From: Phreatobacter sp.
GTDB taxonomy: Bacteria; Pseudomonadota; Alphaproteobacteria; Rhizobiales; Phreatobacteraceae
NCBI RefSeq assembly: GCF_016793595.1
Contig: NZ_JAEULY010000015.1
Location: forward strand, 62,001-126,000
DNA: 64,000 nucleotides
Direction: 5' to 3'
Shown: positions 28,224-38,340 of the stretch, one piece after another
Layout: each line of letters starts with the position of its first letter
How positions within the stretch are numbered: the first letter of the stretch is position 1
The notes under the pieces: model-generated
Told to the model about the DNA's origin: nothing
Database searches by the model: none
The model's input: the letters and a program-made list of their open reading frames with translations, nothing else
Made by a program: the position numbers and the translations under genes

Positions 28224-28694
28224 TCAGATCCAGCTTTCGGCAAGGCCAGAGGGCAAGGACAGGCCGAGAACCTTGGCGAAGAACACGAAGATGACGATGG
28301 CCATGGCCGCGCCGATGCCGAGATCGACCACCGGCCGCGTCGAGCCGAAGGCGCGGGCGGTCGCGGCGAAGAGGATGGCACAGGCCGGGATGAAGCCGGC
28401 GGTCTTGATCAGCAGCAGCATGGCGGCGATGCCGCCGGCGATCCACATCACCGCGACGGGCTCATCCGGGTCGCGCGCGGGAGCTTCGCCCCGCAGCCCC
28501 GCGACGACCGTCAGCGCGCCGAGCACGGTGAGGAAGCCGCCGACCAGGAACGGCATCATCTGCGGCCCGAGCGCCTGGCTGCCGAAACTGGCGCGCACCT
28601 GAAAGCCCTGCCAGACCACGACGGCCGCGATCACCAGGAGCGCGGCGCCGATGACAACGACCGGGCGGTCCGGCCTCTTGTGCTCCCCGTCCAT
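28224..28694 (-). CDS. tctB: tripartite tricarboxylate transporter small membrane subunit TctB
   Basis: Small membrane subunit, 156 aa with four predicted membrane segments (around residues 15-33, 48-68, 83-100 and 120-145), the usual TctB layout. It keeps the [11 protein letters not shown] loop after the first segment, which is characteristic. The ATG at 28694 lies 5 bp past the tctC stop; a GTG at 28706 overlapping tctC is an alternative. Neither has a strong ribosome binding site, so translation is probably coupled to tctC. Confidence 0.88.
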   Translation of the reverse strand: MDGEHKRPDRPVVVIGAALLVIAAVVVWQGFQVRASFGSQALGPQMMPFLVGGFLTVLGALTVVAGLRGEAPARDPDEPVAVMWIAGGIAAMLLLIKTAGFIPACAILFAATARAFGSTRPVVDLGIGAAMAIVIFVFFAKVLGLSLPSGLAESWI

Positions 28695-28698
28695 GGCG

Positions 28699-29673
28699 TC
28701 AGGCACGCACGAGGCCGAGATTGCGCAGAACGCCCTCTACCCGGGCGTTTTCTTCCTTCAGGAAGGTCGCAAAGGCATCAGCGGCAAGATAGGTATCCTG
28801 CCAGCCCTTGGCCGCCAGCTGGTCGGCCCAGGCCTTCGACTTGGCCATCTTCTCGACGACCTCTCCAAGGCCCGCCTTCTGGGCATCGCTGAGGCCGGGG
28901 CCGCCGAACACGCCGCGCCAGTTCTGCAGTTCGAGTTTCAGCCCGCCAGCGGTCAGGGTCGGCCCGGGCAGCCCGGCCGTCCCCTCGGGCGCGGTGATGC
29001 CGAGCCAGCGTAGACGACGGCCTTTCACGTGCTGCTCGAACTCGCTGACACCGCCGACGCCAACCGTCACGCGGTTCGACAGGATGGCCGCCATGGCCTC
29101 GCCCCCGCCGGAATGGGCGATGTAGTTGACCTTGCCGCCGTCGGCTCCGGCCATGCCGGCGAACATGGCGGCGGTGATGTGGTCGACGCCGCCGGCGGAA
29201 CCGCCGCCCCAGCTCACCTTGGTAACATCCGCCTTCACCGCCGCCGCGAGATCCGCGACCGACTTGATCGGCGACGCAGCGCTGACCACCAGCGCCTGCC
29301 ATTCACCCGTGAGCCGCGCGACGGGGGTCACCGCATCCAGCGTCACCGGCGCCCTGTTCATCAGGATCGCGCCGACCATGACGAAGCCGGAGACCATGAG
29401 CGCGCCGGGATCGCCGCGCGAGGAATTGACGAACTGGGCGATGCCGATCGTGCCGCCGGCGCCCGCGACATTGGTGACCTGCGCGGAGCGGACGATGCGC
29501 TCGACGGTCAGCACGCTCTGCATGGTGCGGGCGGTCTGATCCCAGCCGCCGCCGGGGGCGGCGGGAGCCAGCAGCTTCAGCTCGGTCGGCGCCTGCGCGG
29601 CGGCCGGACCGGCGAGCACGGCGGCAAGGCCGGCTCCGAGCGCGACAGCCTCGCGCCGGGTGATGATCGACAT
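28699..29673 (-). CDS. tctC: tripartite transporter substrate-binding protein TctC (Bug family)
   Basis: Periplasmic solute receptor of 324 aa. The signal peptide carries TRREAVALGAG, a possible twin-arginine export motif, and ends at AAAQA. The mature part has the Bug-family blocks LLAPAAPGGGWDQTAR (the ligand-carboxylate loop), NVAGAGGTIG, GGGSAGGVDHIT and YIAHSGGGEA. GGGAGG lies 7 bases before the ATG. It is first of the tctCBA genes and 76 bp downstream of the FGGY kinase gene. The cargo is probably a carboxylate; the kinase next door hints at a sugar acid or polyol-related compound, which is inference. Confidence 0.94.
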   Translation of the reverse strand: MSIITRREAVALGAGLAAVLAGPAAAQAPTELKLLAPAAPGGGWDQTARTMQSVLTVERIVRSAQVTNVAGAGGTIGIAQFVNSSRGDPGALMVSGFVMVGAILMNRAPVTLDAVTPVARLTGEWQALVVSAASPIKSVADLAAAVKADVTKVSWGGGSAGGVDHITAAMFAGMAGADGGKVNYIAHSGGGEAMAAILSNRVTVGVGGVSEFEQHVKGRRLRWLGITAPEGTAGLPGPTLTAGGLKLELQNWRGVFGGPGLSDAQKAGLGEVVEKMAKSKAWADQLAAKGWQDTYLAADAFATFLKEENARVEGVLRNLGLVRA

Positions 29674-29749
29674 GGCGTTCCTCCCGAACGGTTTTGACAG
29701 TTTGTCGCACCCTCGGAGCGAGCGGGCAATGCGGGAAATGCGGGATCAA

Positions 29750-31180
29750 TCAGGCTGGCGGCGCGAAGGTCGGGGACAATGCCGCGACGGCCGCGCGGTA
29801 GCGGCGGTAGGGCTCCTCGTAGCGCGCGCGCGCGGGCGCGGGCGCGAAACGGTCGGCGACATGGACGATGGCGCGGCTCGCCGCGCGCCGGTCCGGATAG
29901 ACGCCGAGGGTAACGGCCGCGATGACCGCAAGGCCCGCGGTGGTCAGCTCGTGATCGGCAAGACGCAGCACCGGGCAACCGAGAATGTCCGCCTTCATGC
30001 GGCAGAGAAGATCGCTGCGGGCAAGCCCGCCGGCGAGCCTGATGTCGCGCGGCGCGACGCCGCTCTCCGCCATCGTGTCGGCGATATGGCGCAGGCCGAA
30101 ACAGAGCCCCTCATAGACCGCGCGCGCCATGACCGACCGATCCGTATCGAGGCCGAGGCCGAGAAGCGCCCCGCGCGCGTGAGGGTTCCACAGCGGCGCT
30201 CGGGCACCGGAATGGAACGGCAGGAAAGTGACGCCTCCGGCTCCAGGCGGAGCGGCGGCGATGTCAGCCTCGATGGCCGCGAAGTCCTGCCCCAGCAATT
30301 CAGCCCGCGCCCATTCCAGCACGCTCCCCGTGCCGCCCATCGAGCCACGCACCAGCCAGCCGTCGCCGAGCGGCACGGAATAGACACGCCGGGACGGATC
30401 GCGCACCGGGCGCTCCGACGCCACTCCGAACGACGTCACCGTACCGGATATGTCGAGCGCCTCGCCCGGCTCGGCAATGCCGCTCGCGACATAGGCGCAT
30501 TTGCTGTCGAAGGTCGCGGCGACGACGGGGATCGCTCCGCCCCCAAACAGACCCGCATAGCGGGGAGCGAGGACACCGACGCGCTCGCCGAGCGCGGCCG
30601 GCCGACCGAAGATCGCGGGGTCGGTGCCGAGCGGGCGCGTGATCTCCGCATCATAGAGGCGGAGCGCGGTGTAGGGATCGAGAACCGACGCGCCGCAGAG
30701 CTGGTGAACCAGAACGCCGGTCGCGTCGAGCAACCGGTCCATGGCGACCGCGAGATCGGGGCGCTCCCGGCCGAGACGCAGCAGCTGGGGCAAGGGATCG
30801 GCGACAGTCGGCCGCGGCGCCTCCGGCCTTTTGTCGAGAAGCTCGCCGATACGGGCCACGTCCACGGCGGCGCGCGTATCGAAATACATGACAGCGGCAC
30901 CAAGCGGCCGGCCGGCCGCCATCGGGACCCACCCGGCCAGCGGCCCTGCCGCCGCGACCGCGTCCGGTTTCACGCCCGCCCTGCCCGCCTCCGCCAGCGC
31001 CTCGTCGAGAAGCGCCAGCCACTCGGCGGGGTCCTGCTCGTAGCGGCGACCATCGATGGCGGAGTTCACCGGCCTCGACCAGCGCCACAGCGTCGCGCCA
31101 TCCGCCGCGACGGCGCTGACGCGCAGGCTTTGCGTGCCGAGATCGACAGCCAGGATCGTGACCGGCGCGGCCTGCTTCAC
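29750..31180 (-). CDS. FGGY-family carbohydrate kinase
   Basis: Sugar or polyol kinase of 476 aa with the ribonuclease-H/actin fold. VDLGTQSLRV is the first phosphate loop, YFDTRA holds the catalytic Asp, DISGTVTSFG is the second phosphate loop and GGLARSDLLCRMKADILGCPV (split here) matches the family's C-terminal adenosine signature. The first FGGY signature is degenerate (LLDATGVLVHQLCG). The GTG at 31180 has GAGGGGAG six bases before it and is preferred to the frame start at 31237. It heads a probable operon with tctCBA, which would import the substrate. Xylulokinase-like by length; the substrate is unknown. Confidence 0.87.
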   Translation of the reverse strand: MKQAAPVTILAVDLGTQSLRVSAVAADGATLWRWSRPVNSAIDGRRYEQDPAEWLALLDEALAEAGRAGVKPDAVAAAGPLAGWVPMAAGRPLGAAVMYFDTRAAVDVARIGELLDKRPEAPRPTVADPLPQLLRLGRERPDLAVAMDRLLDATGVLVHQLCGASVLDPYTALRLYDAEITRPLGTDPAIFGRPAALGERVGVLAPRYAGLFGGGAIPVVAATFDSKCAYVASGIAEPGEALDISGTVTSFGVASERPVRDPSRRVYSVPLGDGWLVRGSMGGTGSVLEWARAELLGQDFAAIEADIAAAPPGAGGVTFLPFHSGARAPLWNPHARGALLGLGLDTDRSVMARAVYEGLCFGLRHIADTMAESGVAPRDIRLAGGLARSDLLCRMKADILGCPVLRLADHELTTAGLAVIAAVTLGVYPDRRAASRAIVHVADRFAPAPARARYEEPYRRYRAAVAALSPTFAPPA

Positions 31181-31376
31181 GGCGTTCTCCCCTCGACGGC
31201 GCTGGGACAGTCGCCGCTTCCGGTTGTTCGCTGCCATTCTTACGGGAGGCTTGCGCCCGGTGGCAGGGGCTCAACAGCTGCCGCAGGGCAGATCGGCGGT
31301 TTTGAGCGGGGCGGGGCGCTATGATAAGCGCTCGGCAGTTCCCATCTCAGCCCTCCATCCGCAGCCAGAGGTTTCA

Positions 31377-32759
31377 ATGAGCTACGACGTCGATCTCTTC
31401 GTCATCGGTGGCGGCTCCGGCGGCGTCCGCGCGGCGCGCATCGCGGCGACCCACGGCGCAAAAGTGATGCTCGCCGAGGAATACCGGATGGGCGGCACCT
31501 GCGTCATCCGAGGCTGCGTGCCGAAGAAGCTGATGGTCTATGCCTCCCAGTATCACGAGCATTTCGAGGATGCGGCGGGGTTCGGCTGGACGGTCGGGCC
31601 CGCGACGTTCGACTGGCCGACCTTCATCGCCGCCAAGGACAAGGAGATCGGCCGGCTGGAAGGCATATACGCATCCAACCTCGCCAAGGCGGGTGTCGAG
31701 ATCGTCTCCCAACGCGCGACCATCACCGGCCCGAACAGCGTGCGTCTTGCCGACGGGCGGACGGTGACGGCCAAGCTTATCCTCGTCGCGACCGGCGCGG
31801 CCCCCTCGATGGACAGCACCCTGCCGGGCAGCGAGCTCACCATCTCCTCGAATGAAGTCTTCCATCTCGCGAAGCAGCCGAAGCGCATCGTCATCGCCGG
31901 CGGCGGCTACATTGCCGTCGAGTTCGCCGGCGTCTTCGCCGGGCTCGGCTCGGAGGTGACGCTGGTCTATCGCGGCGCGAAGATCCTGCGCGGCTTCGAT
32001 GAGGATCTGCGCGACCACCTGATGGCCGAATATGCCCGCAAGGGCATCCGGCTCATCATGAACGAGACGTTCTCAGCCATCGAGAAGACGGCGGACGGCC
32101 TCGCCGTGCGCTTCCGCAACGGGCATGAGACGATCGTCGCCGATCAGGTGCTGATGGCGATCGGCCGGCGGCCCAACACAAAGGGGCTGGGCCTGGAGGC
32201 GGCAGGCGTCGCGCTCGGCCGGAACGGCGAGATCGCCGTCGATACCGACAGCCGGACCAATGCTCCCTCGATCTATGCTGTCGGCGACGTCACCGACCGG
32301 GTGAACCTGACCCCGGTTGCGATCCGCGAGGGCCACGCCTTCGCCGACAGCCTGTTCGGGGGCAAGTCCTGGACGGCGGATCACGCGACCATCCCGACCG
32401 CCGTCTTCTCGGAACCGGAGATCGGCACCGTCGGGCTGACGGAGGAGCAGGCGCGGCTGACCGGCCGCGCCGTCGACGTCTACAAGGCGACGTTCCGGCC
32501 GATGAAGAACACAATCTCCGGCCGCGAATCACGGATGCTGATGAAACTCCTGGTTGATGGCGAGACGGACAAGGTTCTTGGGGTGCACATTTGCGGCCCC
32601 GATGCCGGAGAAATGATCCAGCTTGTCGGTATCGCGGTAAAGATCGGAGCGACCAAGGCGCAGTTCGACGCGACCATGGCGGTTCACCCGACTGCCGCCG
32701 AGGAACTGGTCACGATGCGGACCCCGAGCGCCAAATACGCACGTTCCGCCGTAAACTGA
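31377..32759 (+). CDS. gor: glutathione-disulfide reductase
   Basis: FAD- and NADPH-dependent reductase of 460 aa restoring GSH from GSSG in the cytosol. N-terminal GGGSGGVRAAR (FAD), the redox pair C42/C47 in GGTCVIRGCVPKK, GGGYIAVEFAG (NADPH), YAVGDVTDRVNLTPVA and the C-terminal HPTAAEE with the active His-Glu. AGAGG lies before the ATG at 31377, and the frame open to 31056 overlaps the kinase gene. GSH supply ties it to the GST-family genes of the window. Confidence 0.95.
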   Translation: MSYDVDLFVIGGGSGGVRAARIAATHGAKVMLAEEYRMGGTCVIRGCVPKKLMVYASQYHEHFEDAAGFGWTVGPATFDWPTFIAAKDKEIGRLEGIYASNLAKAGVEIVSQRATITGPNSVRLADGRTVTAKLILVATGAAPSMDSTLPGSELTISSNEVFHLAKQPKRIVIAGGGYIAVEFAGVFAGLGSEVTLVYRGAKILRGFDEDLRDHLMAEYARKGIRLIMNETFSAIEKTADGLAVRFRNGHETIVADQVLMAIGRRPNTKGLGLEAAGVALGRNGEIAVDTDSRTNAPSIYAVGDVTDRVNLTPVAIREGHAFADSLFGGKSWTADHATIPTAVFSEPEIGTVGLTEEQARLTGRAVDVYKATFRPMKNTISGRESRMLMKLLVDGETDKVLGVHICGPDAGEMIQLVGIAVKIGATKAQFDATMAVHPTAAEELVTMRTPSAKYARSAVN

Positions 32760-33019
32760 CGCCAATTCGCGAGTTTCGACCAAGCCCGCTGCTTCCGCAG
32801 TCCAATCCAACGTCGGAATTGTTGACCGATATTGTCAGAATAATATCGCGACCATTTTGTCGCACGAACTGTATCTATCCCTGAATTGGCAATTTGAGGA
32901 TTCTCCCGCAACCAATGGTTATTTTGCAGCGCAAAAAACACTTTTACCGTCAATTAACCATGTGATGCGCTCATCGTGTCAGCGTCAATCAGGCGCCTGA
33001 CCGCGACGAGACCCTGCCG
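32760..33019. other. AT-rich intergenic promoter region
   Basis: These 260 bp between gor and the first globin-coupled sensor gene are much richer in A and T than the flanks. They contain several TAAT/AATT stretches and a CtrA-like box at 32943-32957. No ORF, RNA or repeat is seen. Confidence 0.6.
32943..32957 (+). promoter_or_regulatory. CtrA-like box upstream of globin-coupled sensor 1
   Basis: TTTA-N7-TTAA, one mismatch from TTAA-N7-TTAA, and its right half continues as TTAACCAT, the known CtrA half-site form. It lies 63 bp before the start codon. Confidence 0.6.
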
Positions 33020-34360
33020 ATGACAACCAGCGGAGCCACCACCCTCGCCTCCCGCCTTGCCTTCCACGGCATCGACGAGGCGACCACCCACGCCCTCAGG
33101 CTTGCCTGGGTCGACATCAAGGACGACCTGCCGCGCATCCTGACGAACTTCTACGCCCATCTCGGGGCGGTGCCCAATCTCGCCCAGATGATCGGCAGCC
33201 AGCAGGGCCGCCTGGTCGGTGCGCAGACCAAGCACTGGGAGCGCCTGTTCAGCGGCTCTTTCGACAATATCTACGAGGAAGGCGTTCGCCGGATCGGCCT
33301 GACCCATCACCGCATCGGGCTGGAACCCAGCTGGTATATCGGCGGCTATTCCTTCGTCATGAAAGAGCTCTACGGCGTCATCGTGAAGTCCTACCGGTTC
33401 CGCCCAGCCGTCGCGACCGCGCGCCTGCGGGCGATCACCTCGGCCATCATGGTGGATATCGACCTCGCCATCTCCGTCTATCAGGAAGTGCTGATGGCCG
33501 AGCGGCAGCAGCGCGGCGAGGCCCTGTCGACCGCCATCGCGACCTTCTCGTCCGGCGTCACCGAGCGGCTGGCGCGGTCGGAGGAGGCCGGCAGCCAGCT
33601 GAAGGTCTGCGCCGAGGCGCTCGACGTGGCGACCCAGCGCTCGCTGGGCGAGGTGGAGACGGTCAACGACGCCGCGCGCCTCACCGCCGGCAATGTGCAG
33701 GCGGGCGCCGCCGCGACCGAACAGCTGTCTTGCTCGGTGCGCGAGATCGGCCAGCAGTCGACCCATTCGGCCGAGGTTGCCCGCCAGGCCGCCGCTGATG
33801 CCGCGGTCGTCACCGAGGCGATCAGCGCGCTGGCCCGCCGCGCCGACGAGATCGGCGAGGTGGTCGAACTGATCAACTCCATCGCGGACCAGACCAACCT
33901 GCTGGCGCTGAACGCGACGATCGAGGCGGCCCGCGCTGGCGAGGCCGGGCGTGGCTTCGCCGTCGTCGCGAGCGAGGTGAAGGCGTTGGCCGGGCAGACC
34001 GCCAAGGCGACGACGGACATCTCCACCCGCATCGGCCAGATGCAGTCCGCCACCGGCGAAGCCGTGAAGCGGATCAGCGACATCGCCCAGGTGATCGACC
34101 AGCTGTCCTCGATCGCGGTCTCCATCGCCTCGGCGGTGGAGGAACAGACCGCCGCGACCAGCGACATCGCCCGCACCATGCAGGACAGCTCGCTCAACAC
34201 GCAGAAGGTTTCGAGCGGCGTCGAGCAGCTCAGCCACGTGGCGGCGCAGGTGCAGAGCACGGGCAAGGATCTCTCGAAGGCGCGCCAGAGCCTGACCGAG
34301 CAGATCGGCGGCCTCAGGGCCGAGATCGACACTTTCCTGGAGAAGGCGAAGGCCGCCTGA
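33020..34360 (+). CDS. globin-coupled methyl-accepting chemotaxis protein 1
   Basis: Soluble HemAT-like aerotaxis transducer, 446 aa. Residues about 1-165 form a sensor globin; the haem-ligating proximal His should be H96 in [17 protein letters not shown], the family signature. Residues about 190-440 are the MCP signalling coiled coil, with the hairpin tip [34 protein letters not shown]. (The tip is the invariant kinase-control region and spans about residues 285-325.) No membrane segment. The C-terminus FLEKAKAA resembles those of the other receptors here. It would sense O2 or another gas and signal to CheA, which is encoded elsewhere. Confidence 0.94.
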   Translation: MTTSGATTLASRLAFHGIDEATTHALRLAWVDIKDDLPRILTNFYAHLGAVPNLAQMIGSQQGRLVGAQTKHWERLFSGSFDNIYEEGVRRIGLTHHRIGLEPSWYIGGYSFVMKELYGVIVKSYRFRPAVATARLRAITSAIMVDIDLAISVYQEVLMAERQQRGEALSTAIATFSSGVTERLARSEEAGSQLKVCAEALDVATQRSLGEVETVNDAARLTAGNVQAGAAATEQLSCSVREIGQQSTHSAEVARQAAADAAVVTEAISALARRADEIGEVVELINSIADQTNLLALNATIEAARAGEAGRGFAVVASEVKALAGQTAKATTDISTRIGQMQSATGEAVKRISDIAQVIDQLSSIAVSIASAVEEQTAATSDIARTMQDSSLNTQKVSSGVEQLSHVAAQVQSTGKDLSKARQSLTEQIGGLRAEIDTFLEKAKAA

Positions 34361-34380
34361 CCAGGCCGCCTCACCGGCCG

Positions 34381-34407
34381 CGGCACGCGCCGTTCATGCG
34401 CGTGCCG
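34381..34407. terminator. GC hairpin between the two globin-coupled sensor genes
   Basis: CGGCACGCGC pairs with GCGCGTGCCG (10 bp, loop CGTTCAT), 20 bp after the first sensor gene. It lacks a T-run. It may end or protect the upstream transcript. Confidence 0.4.
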
Positions 34408-34445
34408 GCGGGCAGGGCAGCCCCGCCGCGGCCGGCCCGCGAACC

Positions 34446-34460
34446 TTAACCCCGGGTTCA
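34446..34460 (+). promoter_or_regulatory. CtrA-like box upstream of globin-coupled sensor 2
   Basis: TTAA-N7-TTCA, one mismatch from TTAA-N7-TTAA, 74-88 bp before the start at 34534. It implies that the second sensor has its own promoter. Confidence 0.55.
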
Positions 34461-34533
34461 CCATGAGGCCCTAACGGTCCGCCGTCCCCCGGTTACAATC
34501 CCGGTGCTATCCGGGCCCACCTCAAGGCCTTTC

Positions 34534-35874
34534 ATGACTACGCCTAACGATCCGGGCCTCGCGGCCCGGCTTCAGTTCCATGGAATTGACTCCACCGCCC
34601 GCGCCGAACTGCGCCTGGCCTTCGCCGACATCCGAGACGATCTCGACACGATCATCCGCGGCTTCTACGGACATATCACCAGGGTACCGCACCTCGCCGC
34701 GCTGGTCGGCGATGGCACGTCCCGCCTCGTCGCCGCGCAGAGCCGCCACTGGGAAGGCCTGTTCGCGGGGACTTTCAACGACGACTACCTCGCCAGCGCC
34801 CGGCGCATCGGCGGCATTCACCACCGGATCGGACTGGAACCGGGCTGGTACATCGGCGGCTATTCGTTCGTGCTGCGCGAGATCGAGACGGCGCTGATCC
34901 GCCGCAACCGGCTGCGGCCCGCGCGCGCCGCGCGCCGCCTGCGCGCTGTCACGTCCGCGATCACCCTCGACATGGACATCGCGATCTCCGTCTATCAGGA
35001 CGCGATGATCGCCGAGCGGCAGCAGCGCGGCGCGAAGCTCGCCGCCGCGATCGACCGTTTCTCGGGCGCGGTCGCACGCCGCTTCGTCGACGCCGAGGCG
35101 GCCGGCGGGCGGATGCAGGCCTGCGTGGCGCGACTGGAGCTGGCGGCCGACCGCTGCCATGGCGAGGTCCGCACGGCGGGCGCGGGGGCGGACATGACCG
35201 CCGACAACGCGCGCGCGGGCGCGGCCGCGGTGGAGGAGCTCGCCGCCTCGGTGCGCTCGATCAGCAGCCAGTCGGACCATTCCGCCGAGGTCGCCCGTCG
35301 CGCGGCGGCCGATGCCGAGGAGGCGACAGCCTCCATCGACATGCTCGCGAGCCGGGCCGAAGAGATCGGCAATGTCGTGGAACTGATCAACGCCATTGCC
35401 GACCAGACCAACCTGCTGGCCCTCAACGCCACCATCGAAGCCGCCCGCGCGGGCGAGGCCGGTCGCGGCTTCGCGGTGGTCGCCAGCGAGGTGAAGGCGC
35501 TGGCCGGCCAGACCGCCAAGGCGACGAGCGACATCTCGGCGCGCATCGCACTGATGCAGGAGGCCACCCGCACGTCGGTGGGTCGCATCGGCTCGATCGC
35601 CGGCGTCATCGGCGACATCAACAGGATCGCGGCTGCGATCGCCGTGGCCGTCGAGCAACAGAACACCGCCACCGAGAGCCTCGCCGCCACCATGCAGGAG
35701 ACGTCCCGGCACACGGACCAGGTGTCGTCCAGCGTCGGCGCGCTGAACGGCGTGGCGGGCGACGTGCAGGCAGCCGGCCATGTCCTCTCCGAGGCGCGCG
35801 CCAGCCTTGCCGGCGAGCTCGACGCGCTCCGCTCGGAGGTCGATGCCTTCCTCGACGAGGCCCGAGCGGCGTGA
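34534..35874 (+). CDS. globin-coupled methyl-accepting chemotaxis protein 2
   Basis: Tandem paralogue of the preceding gene with exactly the same length (446 aa) and co-linear motifs: proximal His H96 in [16 protein letters not shown], then the MCP tip [19 protein letters not shown]. The globin part is fairly diverged, with substitutions such as [10 protein letters not shown] to [10 protein letters not shown], and the linker/coiled-coil between about 170 and 260 diverges more. The ATG at 34534 has AAGG seven bases before it; the frame is open from 34504. The two sensors could differ in ligand affinity, like paired HemAT sensors elsewhere, but this is inference. Confidence 0.94.
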   Translation: MTTPNDPGLAARLQFHGIDSTARAELRLAFADIRDDLDTIIRGFYGHITRVPHLAALVGDGTSRLVAAQSRHWEGLFAGTFNDDYLASARRIGGIHHRIGLEPGWYIGGYSFVLREIETALIRRNRLRPARAARRLRAVTSAITLDMDIAISVYQDAMIAERQQRGAKLAAAIDRFSGAVARRFVDAEAAGGRMQACVARLELAADRCHGEVRTAGAGADMTADNARAGAAAVEELAASVRSISSQSDHSAEVARRAAADAEEATASIDMLASRAEEIGNVVELINAIADQTNLLALNATIEAARAGEAGRGFAVVASEVKALAGQTAKATSDISARIALMQEATRTSVGRIGSIAGVIGDINRIAAAIAVAVEQQNTATESLAATMQETSRHTDQVSSSVGALNGVAGDVQAAGHVLSEARASLAGELDALRSEVDAFLDEARAA

Positions 35875-36031
35875 TGCGAGCCCGTCCCATCGCCATTCCG
35901 ACAGGGGTGAGGCAGAGCGCCTGACCTGATGGATCCCGGGGTTGGGCGCCGCTCGCGCCCGCCCCGTGCTGCATCGCGGTCGCAGGGCAAATGCCCCCGC
36001 TTCCGGAAGCCTCGACAGCAACAGGCGCGCA

Positions 36032-36069
36032 AAAAGGCCCGGGAGGCGATCAGCCATCCCGGGCCTTTT
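36032..36069. terminator. bidirectional rho-independent terminator
   Basis: A perfect 13-bp stem (36032-36044 with 36057-36069), A4 at one foot and T4 at the other, 12-base loop. It separates the convergent second globin sensor gene and the membrane chemoreceptor gene. Confidence 0.9.
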
Positions 36070-36153
36070 CCGTTTGCTTGTCTCCGTGGGCCTTGACGCC
36101 CCGGCGTGATTGCCGGGGGCCCGTCCCCTTCAGGGGCGCGCGCTGCTACTGCG

Positions 36154-37860
36154 TCACGCTGCCCGGACGGTCGCGAGGAACTTCTGCATTTCCTCGCGCA
36201 GGCGCGTCGCCTGGCCGGCGAGGCTTTCGGCGGAAGACAGGACCTGCGTCGCCGCCGCGCCCGTTTCCGACACGGCCTGCGAAACACCGACGATGTTGGA
36301 CGAGACCTCGCCGGCGCCGGCCGAAGCCTGGCTGACGTTGCGGGCGATTTCCTGCGTCGCGGCGTTCTGCTCTTCCACGGCGGCGGCGATGTCGCCGGCG
36401 ATCATCGACATGTCGCGGATGACCTTGGCGATGCCGGTGATCGAATGGGCCGATTCCGAGGTCGCGGTCTGGACGCCGGAAATCTGCTGGGCGATGTCGG
36501 TGGTCGCCTTGGCGGTCTGGTCGGCGAGGCCCTTGACCTCGGCCGCCACCACCGCGAAGCCCCGGCCAGCCTCGCCGGCGCGCGCTGCCTCGATGGTGGC
36601 GTTGAGCGCCAGCAGGTTGGTCTGGGCGGCGATGGCGTTGATGAGCTCGACGATCTCGCCGATCTTCTGCACCCGGTTGGACAGTTCGTTGATCTGCCCG
36701 GCGGAAACGTCGGCGCCGGCCACGGCGTCGGAAGCCATGCGCGAGGACTTCTCGACCTGGCTGCCGATCTCGCGCACCGAGGCGGCAAGCTCCTCGCTCG
36801 CCGAGGCGACGGTCTGGATGTTGGTCGTGCTTTCCTCGGAGGCCGCGGCAACCGCATTCGACTGGGCGGATGCTTCGGCGGCCGCGCCGGTCATGGTTTC
36901 GGCTGCGCTCTTCAGCTGCTCGGCGGAGGCCGAGACGGAGGAGACGATGCCACCGACAGCCGCGTCGAACTCATCGGCCATCCGGTTCATCATCGCGCGC
37001 TGTTCGGCTTCCGAACGCGACTTGGCGGCTTCCTGCTCCTCGCGCAGCTGCTGCGCCTCGATGCCGTTCTGCTTGAACGTATCGGCGGCGCGGGCGATGT
37101 CGCCGATCTCGTCGCGCCGCTCCTGGCCGACGACGGCGATGTCGAAGCGGCCATGGGCGAGTTCGCCGAGCTGGCTCGTCAGAAGGCGAAGCGGACGGGC
37201 AATGCCGAAATTGCCGATCACGACGCCGAGGCCGAGGCCGAGAAGAACGCCGACAACGCCCATGACGACCAGCAGGAACGACATGTTCCGGTTGATGCTG
37301 GTGACATTCTTGTTCAGCGCCGCGAGGCGCGTCATGTTCATGTCCATCAGGCTGCGAATGTCCTCGCGCGCCGCGAGAAAGGAATCTCGGCCGCTAGCGA
37401 CCAGGACGGTCAGCTCGCGCTGCTGTTCGGGCGTCGCGCGATCGGTGATCGCCTTGGCGATGGTGAGAGCCTTCTGGAGATTGGCCCGGTAGGTCTCCGT
37501 CGACCGGCGCAGCTTGGCGACGCCCTCCTGCACATCCGCCATGGGGGACTGGGCCACCTCGTCGATCCGCGCGCGGAACAACCCCGCCTCCCGGTCGATC
37601 TGCTCAAGCGCATACTTGATCATGTCGGGCGTCGTGTTGGCCGCGAGCATAGCCTCGAGCCGGCCGATCATGATCAGATTCTGGCCGCCGCGCGCGGCCG
37701 TCACGGCGCGGGTGGCGACGCGTTCCATGCGGTCGGTCTCGCGATCGACCTCGTTGAGGGCGTAATAGCCGATCGCAGCCATGCTCAGCGTCAGCACGTT
37801 GAGCGCGAGAATGATGAGCATCAGTTTGGATGTGATGCGAATGCGGGAGAAGACCGACAT
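36154..37860 (-). CDS. membrane methyl-accepting chemotaxis protein with HAMP domain
   Basis: Chemoreceptor of 568 aa. A cytoplasmic stub, TM1 (about residues 12-33), a helical periplasmic sensor of about 155 residues resembling a four-helix bundle, TM2 (about 192-216), a HAMP domain ([19 protein letters not shown] onward) and an MCP signalling domain with the tip [19 protein letters not shown]. The C-terminus is FLATVRAA. The frame opens at 37923, but the ATG at 37860 begins with the typical [13 protein letters not shown]. The ligand is unknown. It is a single-gene unit convergent with the globin sensors. Confidence 0.94.
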   Translation of the reverse strand: MSVFSRIRITSKLMLIILALNVLTLSMAAIGYYALNEVDRETDRMERVATRAVTAARGGQNLIMIGRLEAMLAANTTPDMIKYALEQIDREAGLFRARIDEVAQSPMADVQEGVAKLRRSTETYRANLQKALTIAKAITDRATPEQQRELTVLVASGRDSFLAAREDIRSLMDMNMTRLAALNKNVTSINRNMSFLLVVMGVVGVLLGLGLGVVIGNFGIARPLRLLTSQLGELAHGRFDIAVVGQERRDEIGDIARAADTFKQNGIEAQQLREEQEAAKSRSEAEQRAMMNRMADEFDAAVGGIVSSVSASAEQLKSAAETMTGAAAEASAQSNAVAAASEESTTNIQTVASASEELAASVREIGSQVEKSSRMASDAVAGADVSAGQINELSNRVQKIGEIVELINAIAAQTNLLALNATIEAARAGEAGRGFAVVAAEVKGLADQTAKATTDIAQQISGVQTATSESAHSITGIAKVIRDMSMIAGDIAAAVEEQNAATQEIARNVSQASAGAGEVSSNIVGVSQAVSETGAAATQVLSSAESLAGQATRLREEMQKFLATVRAA

Positions 37861-38340
37861 GTGAGGCGTTCCACGGGGCACGGAGCGTGCGCGCCGCCAC
37901 CATGGTGAGACAGAGTGAATCATGGGTTAATCAGGCACTGCAAGACACGGAACTACATGTGCAATATTCCAAGGTCACACCTTACCCAAGGTATTCAGAA
38001 ATCATGTTTGATACTTCAAAGTAAACTGCCGCTTTCACAAGGAACGCGCTCCCATTTGGCGCAGCCCCGCAGATCGGCCCCGTGTCGCGGCCAGACTTTC
38101 GCCGAAGGATGGTCAGTAGCCCAGATCCGACAATGCCACGGCAATCCAGCGGGGTGCCGGGCGACAACGAAAGCTCAATCCTGTCGTCCAACTTGATTAC
38201 CTCTGGCACGACGACCGCGACCGGCGGATCACACGGGACCAGCGGCTGCCCGTCGCGCCGCCCTGCTGCCGTACGGCGACACTGTCATGGCCGACATGCA
38301 CTGTTGAGGGCACTGCCCGCGACGACAGGGAGATTTTTGG
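37861..38340. other. 480-bp intergenic region
   Basis: The left part is the promoter of the membrane chemoreceptor with a CtrA-like box at 37916-37930 and is AT-rich. The middle (37982-38209) holds a minus-strand 75-codon GTG-start frame with poor third-position GC and no ribosome binding site, which I do not accept as a gene. The right end is the promoter of the GST gene, with GGGAG 8 bases before its ATG. No RNA gene or repeat was recognised. Confidence 0.6.
37916..37930 (-). promoter_or_regulatory. CtrA-like box upstream of the HAMP chemoreceptor
   Basis: On the minus strand TTAA-N7-TTCA, the same form as the boxes at 34446 and 63929, ending 56 bp before the start codon at 37860. Confidence 0.55.

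Noticed and set aside
37982-38209. 75-codon minus-strand frame upstream of the GST gene
   Set aside because: It starts with GTG, has no ribosome binding site and has low third-position GC compared with all accepted genes. No family is recognised.
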